Of a stretch of DNA of 23,444 bases, positions 1 to 6,336 are shown one piece after another. Position 1 is the stretch's first letter. The number at the start of each line of letters is the position of its first letter. This stretch comes from Candidatus Segatella intestinihominis (GTDB lineage: Bacteria; Bacteroidota; Bacteroidia; Bacteroidales; Bacteroidaceae), in contig URLG01000042.1 in the NCBI GenBank assembly GCA_900548535.1, forward strand, positions 1-23,444, given 5' to 3'. The translations under genes and the position numbers were made by a program. The notes under the pieces were generated by a model that saw only the letters and a list, made by a program, of their open reading frames with translations, was not told the DNA's origin and ran no database searches.

Positions 1-319
1 GCTTCTTGAATACTGTATTGTAAAGGTCCTTGTTCTCGTCTGGACAAATCTCGTCACGAGCCACATACACCTGGATTCTGCCCTTAGAGTCCTGCAACTC
101 AGCGAAGCTAGCTTTACCCATCACGCGGCGACCCATCATACGGCCAGCGATAACTACCTGGCGTGGTTCGTCCTCGTCCTTGAACTCAGCCTTGATGTCA
201 GTGCTGAATGCATTGGTTGGAAACTCTGCTGCTGGGTATGGGTCGATGCCCATCTCTCGCAATGTCTGAAGACTCTGTCTGCGAACGATTTCTTGTTCGC
301 TTAACTCTAAAATGTTCAT
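1..319 (-). CDS. lysS: Lysine--tRNA ligase, N-terminal part (runs off the window)
   Basis: Class II lysyl-tRNA synthetase, which attaches lysine to tRNA-Lys in the cytoplasm. Only the first 106 or so residues are present; the rest lies beyond the left edge. The start MNILELSEQEIVRR, the stretch DPYPAAEFPTNAFSTDIK, and the OB-fold segment around residues 55-90 (VIAGRMMGRRVMGKASFAELQD, split here as VIAGRMMGRR and MGKASFAELQD) match Bacteroidales LysS as I remember it. This OB domain binds the anticodon; the catalytic motifs are not visible. The ATG at 317-319 is the family start. It is divergent from the menaquinone operon, sharing a 208-bp intergenic region. Confidence 0.93.
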   Translation of the reverse strand, partial: MNILELSEQEIVRRQSLQTLREMGIDPYPAAEFPTNAFSTDIKAEFKDEDEPRQVVIAGRMMGRRVMGKASFAELQDSKGRIQVYVARDEICPDENKDLYNTVFKK

Positions 320-359
320 ATTACTAATTCAGATATATCTTTTTTATTATTTATGGGTG

Positions 360-367
360 CAAATTTA
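360..367 (-). promoter_or_regulatory. Candidate -7 box for lysS
   Basis: On the minus strand this reads TAAATTTG, a match to the Bacteroidetes -7 consensus TAnnTTTG, about 40 bp before the lysS start. I see no TTTG at the usual 19-21 bp upstream, so the call is weak. Confidence 0.4.
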
Positions 368-429
368 CAAAATAAATCTGAACTAAGTGCTGATTTTATG
401 TTTTTTAGTATTAATGAAGTAAAAAACGG

Positions 430-465
430 GTGCAATTTTTGCACTAAATCAAATAAAAAGTGCAA
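430..465. promoter_or_regulatory. Perfect dyad plus half-site, possible operator
   Basis: Positions 430-444 read GTGCAATTTTTGCAC, a perfect inverted repeat of 6+3+6 bases. A further GTGCAA half-site starts at 460, exactly 30 bp (about three helical turns) later and directly before the -33 box of the men promoter. Another GTGCAA lies at 357-362 over the lysS -7 box. The arrangement suggests a regulator site in the shared lysS/men control region. The regulator is unknown. Confidence 0.4.
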
Positions 466-470
466 TTTAT

Positions 471-501
471 TTTGTTTTCTCTGCAGAAAGTCTTACCTTT
501 G
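471..501 (+). promoter_or_regulatory. Promoter of the menaquinone operon
   Basis: TTTG at 471-474, a 19-bp spacer and TACCTTTG at 494-501 match the Bacteroidetes sigma-ABfr promoter. The expected start site lies near 505, giving a leader of about 20 bases with an AAGGAG ribosome site before the ATG at 528. Confidence 0.75.
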
Positions 502-527
502 CCTTAAAAAATAAAAAGGAGATAACT

Positions 528-977
528 ATGAACATAGATGAAGTAGTAACACGTATCAGTAAGTCCGATGGTCTCTCCAAGACCCTCGGTATGCATTTTA
601 TATCAACCCCCGAACCCGATACACTCCAGGCTACGATGAAGGTGGATGAGCGCAATCGCCAGCCATTTGGCTTCTTGAGCGGTGGTGCCTCACTTGCCCT
701 AGCCGAGAATTTGGCAGGCATCGGCTCCTTGGCTGTGTGTCCTGGTCAGATAGCAGTGGGCATCAATGTGAGTGGCACCCATGTGCTGGCAGTCAGCGAG
801 GGCGATACCGTTACGGCGTATGGCAAGTTGGTACACAAGGGCAGAACCCTCCACACTTGGCAGGTGGAACTGAAGAATGGCGCAGGCGACTTGATCTGCA
901 CCGTCCAGGTGACCAACTATGTGTTTACTCCTAAGAAGGAGCAGGCAAAGAAGGAAGAATCTAAGCAAGCAGAGTAG
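528..977 (+). CDS. menI: Hotdog-fold thioesterase, probable DHNA-CoA hydrolase
   Basis: A 149-residue PaaI/YdiI-like hotdog thioesterase. Its likely job is hydrolysis of 1,4-dihydroxy-2-naphthoyl-CoA to the free acid, the step after MenB. The visible signature is RQPFGFLSGGASLALAEN (residues 44-61), equivalent to the GG-A-x-x-x-A-E motif of YdiI, with Glu60 as the likely catalytic acid and Gln45 conserved. Ser51 stands where E. coli YdiI has a histidine, as I recall it. The C-terminus is a Lys/Glu-rich tail. The ATG at 528 follows a good AAGGAG site. It is the first gene of the men operon and ends 4 bp before menF. The substrate is inferred from context; a general acyl-CoA thioesterase is the alternative. 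Confidence 0.82.
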   Translation: MNIDEVVTRISKSDGLSKTLGMHFISTPEPDTLQATMKVDERNRQPFGFLSGGASLALAENLAGIGSLAVCPGQIAVGINVSGTHVLAVSEGDTVTAYGKLVHKGRTLHTWQVELKNGAGDLICTVQVTNYVFTPKKEQAKKEESKQAE

Positions 978-981
978 GGGA

Positions 982-2115
982 ATGACAGCATTCGCATATT
1001 ATCGTTTACCCTATCTGTATCACGCCACCCAGATGATACAGCATGAGGGAGAGCCTGAGGTTTTGGGCTCCGTGGCAGAACTGAATGGCAAGGAGGGCTT
1101 CGTAGTGGCTCCTTTCTCGCCGTCCTGCGATTGTCCTGTGGTGCTGATTCATCCCGATGAAGTTAAGCATGTGGCTGTAAGGACGAGAGGAGCTGGAAAA
1201 ATTTTCGTCCCGAGAAACTTGGAGTTTCATAGGGATGAAACTCTGAGTTTCACGCCTGAAATCGATACTTATGCCCAGGACTTCGCTGCCTTTCATGAGC
1301 GATTAAAAGTTGGCGATTTCCAGAAGATTGTTTTGGCTCGCTGCGCAAGGATTACCCTTGAAGAAAGGACAAGAAAAACTAGCGAGGGAGAGGGTGTTGG
1401 AATCCATCAGAAATCTCTATTCGCTGATGCCGAATCCCTCTTCATGGAGGCATGCCAGCTCTATCCTCGCCTCTTCGTCGCCTTGGTCTATACCGAGCCG
1501 TCGGGTATGTGGTTGATGGCTACGCCCGAGATACTTCTTAAGGGCGATGGCTGCGAGATGACCACGATGTCGTTGGCGGGCACTCAGCGTGCCGAACCCT
1601 CTAGAACGGTGGCAGATTATCCCGTGGAGGGAGTGGAGTGGTCGCAGAAAAACCAAGAGGAACAGCAGTATGTTACCGATTACATCACGCAGTGTGTCAG
1701 TGCCTTCACCGACGATTACTCCTTGAAAGGTCCCTACACCACGATGGCTGCCAATCTCTATCATCTGCGCACCGACATCCGCTTTTCATTAAAGAGTACC
1801 CAGCAGATGGGCGATGTCTTGGAAGCCCTCTATCCCACGCCAGCCGTCTGTGGCATCCCGAAGGAAGCCACCCGCCAGTTTATCTTGGCGCATGAGCATC
1901 ATCCTCGCCAATACTACAGTGGTTTCGTAGGTCCGCTCCAGATGCAAGGCAAGACCCACCTCTATGTCTCCCTGCGCTGCATGCACATTCTCCCCGAGGT
2001 CCATGCCTGCGAACTCTATGCTGGTGGCGGCCTCTTGAAAGAGAGCGAGATGCAGAAGGAATGGGAAGAGACTGAGGCCAAAATGCAAACCATCAAGAGG
2101 GTGCTTAATTCTTAA
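982..2115 (+). CDS. menF: Isochorismate synthase
   Basis: A chorismate-utilising enzyme of 377 residues that converts chorismate to isochorismate, the entry step of menaquinone synthesis. Family marks in order: QKIVLARC (residues 114-121, carrying the general-base lysine), the SLAGTQRA loop (197-204), YPTPAVCGIP (284-293), YYSGFVGP (311-318) and YAGGGLLKESEMQKEWEE (346-363), which includes the magnesium-binding glutamates. It is shorter than E. coli MenF (about 430 residues), mainly at the N-terminus. I chose the ATG at 982 because AGTAGGGGA sits just before it; the frame is open further upstream, but that would overlap menI. The 3' end lies inside an AT-rich direct repeat. Product specificity (isochorismate rather than anthranilate or salicylate) rests on the neighbouring menD and menB. 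Confidence 0.93.
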   Translation: MTAFAYYRLPYLYHATQMIQHEGEPEVLGSVAELNGKEGFVVAPFSPSCDCPVVLIHPDEVKHVAVRTRGAGKIFVPRNLEFHRDETLSFTPEIDTYAQDFAAFHERLKVGDFQKIVLARCARITLEERTRKTSEGEGVGIHQKSLFADAESLFMEACQLYPRLFVALVYTEPSGMWLMATPEILLKGDGCEMTTMSLAGTQRAEPSRTVADYPVEGVEWSQKNQEEQQYVTDYITQCVSAFTDDYSLKGPYTTMAANLYHLRTDIRFSLKSTQQMGDVLEALYPTPAVCGIPKEATRQFILAHEHHPRQYYSGFVGPLQMQGKTHLYVSLRCMHILPEVHACELYAGGGLLKESEMQKEWEETEAKMQTIKRVLNS

Positions 2116-2138
2116 TTATAAATTATTAATTCTTAATT
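2105..2138 (+). repeat. 13-bp direct repeat at the menF/menD junction
   Basis: TTAATTCTTAATT occurs at 2105-2117 and again at 2126-2138. The first copy supplies the menF stop codon; the second ends 8 bp before the menD start. The stretch contains almost no G or C. Confidence 0.8.
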
Positions 2139-2146
2139 CAATCTCC

Positions 2147-3961
2147 GTGTTTAGCAATATCGAGAATGTCAATATTCTGACCAGTGTACTGGAAAGTCAT
2201 GGTTGTAGAAGAGTCGTCGTTTGCCCTGGAAGCAGAAACGCTCCTATCGTCCATAACTTCAATGAGATAGCGGGCATCACCTGCTATCCCGTGACGGATG
2301 AGCGCAGTGCTGGCTTCTATGCCATCGGACTGGCTTTGGGCGATATTTCGTCGTCCCATGTTAGCCCTATTGCCGTATGCGTCACCTCTGGTTCTGCTCT
2401 GCTCAATCTGCACCCTGCCGTGGCGGAAGCTTACTATCAGAAGTTGCCTATCATCTTCATCTCTGCCGACCGACCAGCGGAATGGATAGGTCAGCAGGAT
2501 GGGCAAACCTTGCCGCAAGCCAATGTCTTCGGCTCGTTGGTCAATAGGAGTGTCAATATTCCTGTTGTCAACAGCGATGACCAGCGTTGGTTTTGCGAGC
2601 GAGAGGTCAATGAGGCGGTCATCGACTGTGTTCATCGCAAGATAGGCCCCGTACATATTAATATACAGATACAAGAACCGCTCTATGAGTTTACTCAGGA
2701 GAACCTCCCAAAGGCGAGATTGATAGAGTATGCTCTTCCCACCGATCGTTTCTCAGGCATTGAGTCTTACGATGTGCGTGATTTTCTCGAAGCTAAGCGC
2801 CCGATGATTGTCATAGGGCAGGATTATCCAGACAGTCAACTCTATGGCATCAAGGATCTTGCCAGCTGGGCAGTCACGCTCTGCGAACCTACGGGCCTTG
2901 CCCTGTATAGCGAGCCAGCATCAAGGAAGTTTTCTGATAAGCTTCTGATGACCAACTTTGAGGAGGTGCTCGTGGCATTGGAAAGAGAAGAGGCTAAGGC
3001 TGCTTTGGGTCAAGAACCCGCATGGAATGTCAATGCCTTCAAGCCCGATTTCATCCTCTATGTGGGCGGCTGCATCGTGAGCAAGCGGCTGAAGAAGTTC
3101 CTGCGCAGTTGCAAGGAGGCAAAGGTGTGGCGAGTGAGCCGAGATGGCGATGCGGTGGATACCTTTATGCATCTCAATCGCATATTCGAGATGGAGCCGA
3201 ATGCATTGGCTTTCAGATTGATGGATTTCCATCAAGAGCATGAGGAGGCTGTGCGCCAGTACCGAGAACTATGGGAGAAAGCCCTGCTCCAAGCCAAGCG
3301 TCATGCCTTTCGCTATGAACCACCGTTCAGTAGCATGGCGGCGGTAAAATACTTGCAACAGGAGTTTCTTGCCTCTTCGCTGGATGATAACCGAGATTCT
3401 CGCCTCTTCTATGGCAACAGTATGGCTATCCGTTTGGCTTGCATCTATGCTCGTCAGTATGTCCACTGTCTTAGGGGCGTGAATGGCATCGAAGGAACGC
3501 TCTCGGCAGCGGCTGGTCTCTCTCGCTTCTTGTCTGAGCAGAATAGAGTGGGGGAAAACCAGGTCAAGGTCTTTTGCGTGTTAGGCGATCTTAGTTTCTT
3601 CTACGACCAGAATGCCCTCTGGAACCAAAACTTGAACGGCAGCCTGCGCATCATCGTGCTTAATAACAGCGGTGGAGCCATCTTCGGTAAGTTCCAAGGG
3701 CTGAAAGAAAGCTCAGCTCGTGAGCGGCTTGTCATGGCAGAGCATCATACTTCGGCATTCCATGCTTGTCAGGCAAACAAGGTCATCTATCTGTCTGCCA
3801 ACAATATGAAGACGCTAAAGGCAGGCATCGACCAGCTCCTCCACCAGGAGTCCGAACGTCCGATGCTCCTGGAGGTCTTCACCGATATCGACACCGACAA
3901 CCAAGCCTTAAAGGCATATCATAATTTTCAAATTTCAAATTTCAATTTTCAAATAATATAG
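2147..3961 (+). CDS. menD: SEPHCHC synthase (MenD)
   Basis: A thiamine-diphosphate enzyme that joins 2-oxoglutarate to isochorismate, giving 2-succinyl-5-enolpyruvyl-6-hydroxy-3-cyclohexene-1-carboxylate. N-terminal Pyr domain: CPGSRNAP (residues 26-33) and TDERSAGF (50-57), with Glu52 the likely cofactor-activating glutamate, then SADRPAEWIGQQDGQT. C-terminal PP domain: GDLSFFYD from residue 480 and LNNSGG near 505-510 form the GDG...NN metal/diphosphate motif. At 604 residues it is longer than the usual ~555. The last ~14 residues (AYHNFQISNFNFQII) are encoded by an AT-rich repeat rather than by recognisable MenD sequence. The start is GTG at 2147, with no clear ribosome site; the N-terminus aligns with Bacteroidales MenD and no nearby ATG fits. 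Third gene of the operon. Confidence 0.95.
   Translation: MFSNIENVNILTSVLESHGCRRVVVCPGSRNAPIVHNFNEIAGITCYPVTDERSAGFYAIGLALGDISSSHVSPIAVCVTSGSALLNLHPAVAEAYYQKLPIIFISADRPAEWIGQQDGQTLPQANVFGSLVNRSVNIPVVNSDDQRWFCEREVNEAVIDCVHRKIGPVHINIQIQEPLYEFTQENLPKARLIEYALPTDRFSGIESYDVRDFLEAKRPMIVIGQDYPDSQLYGIKDLASWAVTLCEPTGLALYSEPASRKFSDKLLMTNFEEVLVALEREEAKAALGQEPAWNVNAFKPDFILYVGGCIVSKRLKKFLRSCKEAKVWRVSRDGDAVDTFMHLNRIFEMEPNALAFRLMDFHQEHEEAVRQYRELWEKALLQAKRHAFRYEPPFSSMAAVKYLQQEFLASSLDDNRDSRLFYGNSMAIRLACIYARQYVHCLRGVNGIEGTLSAAAGLSRFLSEQNRVGENQVKVFCVLGDLSFFYDQNALWNQNLNGSLRIIVLNNSGGAIFGKFQGLKESSARERLVMAEHHTSAFHACQANKVIYLSANNMKTLKAGIDQLLHQESERPMLLEVFTDIDTDNQALKAYHNFQISNFNFQII
3923..3953 (+). repeat. AT-rich short repeat at the menD 3' end
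   Basis: Four imperfect copies of a TTTCAAA-like unit (AATTTTCAA, ATTTCAA, ATTTCAA, TTTTCAAA) run through the last codons of menD and stop just before the TAG. The repeat supplies the unusual C-terminal residues of MenD. Confidence 0.7.
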
Positions 3962-3965
3962 GACA

Positions 3966-4787
3966 ATGAGAAAATGGAAAAAGATAGAAGGTTTTGATTT
4001 CAAGGAAATCATCTTCGAAGAGTACAATCATATCGCTAAGATTACGATCAATCGTGAGCGTTATCGCAACGCCTTCACCCCATTGACTACATGGGAAATG
4101 TCACAGGCATTCAATTATTGCCGTGATTGCTTGGATATCCGAGTGGTGATATTGACGGGTGCTGGCGACAAGGCATTCTGTGCCGGTGGCGATATGCACG
4201 TCAAGGGCCGTGGCGGCTATGTGGGCAACGACGGCGTGCCTCGCCTCAATGTGCTCGATGTGCAGATGCAGATTCGTCGCTTGCCTAAGCCTGTCATCGC
4301 TATGGTGAATGGCTATGCCATCGGTGGCGGTCATGTGCTCCATGTGATGTGCGACCTCACCATAGCCTCCGAGAATGCCATCTTTGGTCAGACTGGTCCT
4401 AAGGTGGGTAGTTTTGATGCTGGCTTTGGTGCCTCTTATCTGGCACGTATGGTAGGTCAGAAGAAAGCTCGTGAAATCTGGTTCCTCTGCAAGCAGTATA
4501 CGGCGAAGGAAGCCGAGGAGATGGGCATGGTCAATAAGGTGGTGCCTTTCGATCAGTTGGAAGATACCTGTGTGGAGTGGGCTGAGATCATGATGGAGCG
4601 TTCGCCACTCGCCCTGCGCATGATCAAGGCAGGCTTGAATGCCGAACTGGATGGTCAGGCAGGTATTCAGGAGCTTGCTGGCGATGCCACCATGCTTTAC
4701 TACACTATGGACGAGGCGCAAGAGGGTGGCAAGGCATTCCTTGAAAAGCGCAAGCCTCGCTTCGATGATTATCCTAAGTTCCCATAA
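3966..4787 (+). CDS. menB: 1,4-dihydroxy-2-naphthoyl-CoA synthase (MenB)
   Basis: A crotonase-fold enzyme of 273 residues that cyclises o-succinylbenzoyl-CoA to DHNA-CoA. Visible marks: CAGGDMHVKGRGGYVG (residues 72-87), oxyanion-loop glycines in YAIGGGHVLH (117-126), GQTGPKVGSFDAGFGASYLAR (two parts: GQTG 141-144 and SFDAGFGASYLAR 149-161) and GQKKAREIWFLC (164-175). Gln142-Thr-Gly matches the bicarbonate-dependent type of MenB. The C-terminus YPKFP is typical. The ATG at 3966 lies 4 bp after menD. It is the last gene of the operon and is followed by a strong terminator. menC and menE are not in this window, so the OSB and OSB-CoA steps must be encoded elsewhere. Confidence 0.96.
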   Translation: MRKWKKIEGFDFKEIIFEEYNHIAKITINRERYRNAFTPLTTWEMSQAFNYCRDCLDIRVVILTGAGDKAFCAGGDMHVKGRGGYVGNDGVPRLNVLDVQMQIRRLPKPVIAMVNGYAIGGGHVLHVMCDLTIASENAIFGQTGPKVGSFDAGFGASYLARMVGQKKAREIWFLCKQYTAKEAEEMGMVNKVVPFDQLEDTCVEWAEIMMERSPLALRMIKAGLNAELDGQAGIQELAGDATMLYYTMDEAQEGGKAFLEKRKPRFDDYPKFP

Positions 4788-4810
4788 TCATCATATTAGA
4801 ACTTAAAATA

Positions 4811-4843
4811 AAAAATCTCCCGCCAGATAGGTGGGAGATTTTT
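4811..4843. terminator. Bidirectional terminator between menB and queF
   Basis: AAAAATCTCCC (4811-4821) pairs perfectly with GGGAGATTTTT (4833-4843). Three further pairs inside leave the loop AGATA. The A-run and T-run on either side make it usable for both convergent genes. Confidence 0.9.
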
Positions 4844-4848
4844 TATTT

Positions 4849-5307
4849 TTATTCATGAGTGGCAAATCTTTGCTCAGCCAGTTTCTCATACTTCGTTCCA
4901 GGCTTGCCATAGTTGGCGTATGGCCAGATGCTGATGCCGCCACGAGGAGTGAAGATACCCGTTACCTCGATGTATTTTGGGTCCATCAGCTGGATGAGAT
5001 CCTTCATGATGATGTTCACGCAGTCCTCATGGAAGTCACCATGGTTGCGGAAGCTGAAGAGATACAGCTTCAAGCTCTTGCTCTCCACCATCTTTACGTC
5101 AGGGATATAGCTGATGCGAATCTCCGCAAAGTCAGGCTGTCCAGTGATAGGGCAGAGGGAGGTAAACTCTGGGCAGTTGAATCTTACCCAGTAGTCATTG
5201 CCCGGATGCTTGTTGACGAAAGTCTCCAGCACCTCAGGCGCATAATCCATCTTGTATTGGGTCTTGGCACCGAGCGCCTTCAACCCGTCTTCTTTTCTAT
5301 CTGTCAT
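4849..5307 (-). CDS. queF: NADPH-dependent 7-cyano-7-deazaguanine reductase (QueF, short type)
   Basis: A tunnelling-fold enzyme of 152 residues that reduces preQ0 to preQ1 in queuosine synthesis. It is the short, YkvM-like form. FTSLCPITGQPDF (residues 48-60) holds the catalytic Cys52 and Asp59. The QueF motif ESKSLKLYLFSFRNHGDFHED (E75-D95, quoted in part as ESKSLK and RNHGDFHED) follows, with His93 and Glu94 in the expected places. The start is the ATG at 5305-5307. The stop of yhhQ lies 9 bp upstream, so the two genes are almost certainly cotranscribed, transporter first. This pairing supports a role in preQ0/preQ1 supply. Confidence 0.96.
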   Translation of the reverse strand: MTDRKEDGLKALGAKTQYKMDYAPEVLETFVNKHPGNDYWVRFNCPEFTSLCPITGQPDFAEIRISYIPDVKMVESKSLKLYLFSFRNHGDFHEDCVNIIMKDLIQLMDPKYIEVTGIFTPRGGISIWPYANYGKPGTKYEKLAEQRFATHE

Positions 5308-5316
5308 AATTTTTAT

Positions 5317-6009
5317 TTAGTTCAAACTGAAAATCTTGAAGACATTGTAGGAGATGCCATTGTCGTAGACATCCTCGCCCTCATGCTCCTTGATAGCCTT
5401 TACCACTCGGATGGTGATAGGGAGAACCACTACCTCATAGGCTGTCTTGAGAATGACCTGCCAGAGCATCAGCCATGGCAACTCGGAGGTAGGAACTACG
5501 CCAGCCAATGCCAATGGGAAGAAGATGATGCTGTCGCAACTCTCACCGGCTATGGTGCTCAGGATGGCACGGGCAGAGAAGTGCTTGCCGCCATCACGAA
5601 TCTTCATCACGCTCATCACGTAGGCATTGGCAAAGGAACCTACGATGAAGGCTACGAAGGAGGCTGCGGCGATGCGTGGCGCCAAACCAAAGATGGCATG
5701 GAATCCGGCATCATTGGTCCAATAAGGGGCGGCAGGAATGGCATCGCAGATGGCTCCCAAGGCTACGAAGAAGAAGTTCATCGCAAAACCTGTCCATATC
5801 AACAGACGAGCTTTCTGATAACCCCATACCTCGCATACCACATCATTGATAATGTAGCTCACTGGGAATACGATGAGACCACCGGTTAAGGATACTGGCC
5901 CGAAGGCGATTTGCTTTGTTTCGAGCACGTTTGCTGCTATCAGACAAACGCAGAAGAGGATGCTGAAAAGCATAAACAGCACGCTCACTTGTTTCTTTGT
6001 TTTGTTCAT
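5317..6009 (-). CDS. yhhQ: Queuosine precursor transporter (YhhQ family)
   Basis: An inner-membrane protein of 230 residues in the YhhQ/DUF165 family, which takes up preQ0, preQ1 or related queuosine precursors. Marks: VLFMLFSILFCVCLIAAN as helix 1, LETKQI, LTGGLIVFPVSYIINDV and CEVWGYQKAR, then IAAASFVAFIVGSFANAYVM and the conserved AGESCDSIIFFP; about six helices in all. A TTG at 6036 would add nine residues, but it lies inside the proposed riboswitch, so I chose the ATG at 6007-6009. It is the first gene of a yhhQ-queF operon with its own promoter near 6095-6126 and a leader of about 80 bases. Which precursor it carries cannot be read from sequence. Confidence 0.93.
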   Translation of the reverse strand: MNKTKKQVSVLFMLFSILFCVCLIAANVLETKQIAFGPVSLTGGLIVFPVSYIINDVVCEVWGYQKARLLIWTGFAMNFFFVALGAICDAIPAAPYWTNDAGFHAIFGLAPRIAAASFVAFIVGSFANAYVMSVMKIRDGGKHFSARAILSTIAGESCDSIIFFPLALAGVVPTSELPWLMLWQVILKTAYEVVVLPITIRVVKAIKEHEGEDVYDNGISYNVFKIFSLN

Positions 6010-6012
6010 TTT

Positions 6013-6043
6013 CTTGTTTTTTACGAGGTTTACCAAGCACTCG
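6013..6043 (-). promoter_or_regulatory. Candidate class I preQ1 riboswitch before yhhQ
   Basis: On the minus strand, stem 1 is CGAG (6043-6040) with CTCG (6027-6024). Its 12-base loop is TGCTTGGTAAAC. The tail TAAAAAACAAG (6023-6013) follows, and loop CTTG pairs with tail CAAG, forming an H-type pseudoknot. The loop agrees with the B. subtilis queC aptamer loop TTCTAGCTACAC at 8 of 12 positions (recalled from memory), including the last C, which contacts preQ1. The tail has the same A-rich run. It ends three bases before the yhhQ ATG, so ligand binding could hide the ribosome site. Stem 1 is one pair shorter than usual. Confidence 0.6.
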
Positions 6044-6094
6044 AGTTATTATATAAATCGGGATGGGAACTGCCCCAACCGCTGAAATCGGCTG

Positions 6095-6126
6095 CAAAAT
6101 TACAACTTTTCTGGCTAATAGCCAAA
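6095..6126 (-). promoter_or_regulatory. Promoter of yhhQ-queF
   Basis: Minus strand: TTTG (6126-6123), a 20-bp spacer and TAATTTTG (6102-6095), a full match to the Bacteroidetes consensus. The transcript would start near 6091, with about 80 bases of leader that hold the proposed riboswitch. Confidence 0.75.
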
Positions 6127-6148
6127 TATTTGGGGAATTTTTTATCAT

Positions 6149-6205
6149 CGGATTACACGGATTTTTTTCTTTAGCTCTCGCAGATTTCGCAGATAACGCA
6201 GATTT
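6149..6205. repeat. Short dispersed-type repeats: CGGATT pair and three CGCAGATNN units
   Basis: CGGATT occurs at 6149-6154 and 6158-6163 (CGGATTACACGGATT). Three tandem 9-bp units follow: CGCAGATTT (6179-6187), CGCAGATAA (6188-6196) and CGCAGATTT (6197-6205). Similar short intergenic repeats are common in Bacteroidetes genomes. They lie between the yhhQ promoter and the pit terminator. Confidence 0.65.
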
Positions 6206-6226
6206 TTACGTATATTTATAATAAGT

Positions 6227-6263
6227 AAAGGGAATGTCATCATTTGGCGATAACATTCCCTTT
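6227..6263 (-). terminator. Terminator hairpin downstream of the phosphate permease
   Basis: AAAGGGAATGT (6227-6237) pairs perfectly with ACATTCCCTTT (6253-6263) around a 15-base loop. It lies 73 bp after the pit stop. The T-run is better on the plus strand (CCCTTTTTG) than on the minus strand (CCCTTTACTT), but no plus-strand gene precedes it. Confidence 0.7.
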
Positions 6264-6336
6264 TTGTGTTTCGTAATATGCAATCTTGCTAATGGGGCAG
6301 GTAACAAACCAGCCCTCCCAGTATTTCTTGCTGAGA

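Noticed and set aside
919..981. Upstream in-frame start for menF
   Set aside because: It would add 21 residues of menI-overlapping, non-family sequence; the ATG at 982 has a good ribosome site.
4831..5889. Long plus-strand frame across queF/yhhQ
   Set aside because: It is antisense to two clear genes and its protein sequence is unlike any family.
6010..6036. TTG start adding nine residues to YhhQ
   Set aside because: It lies within the proposed riboswitch loop and has no ribosome site; relatives start at the later ATG.
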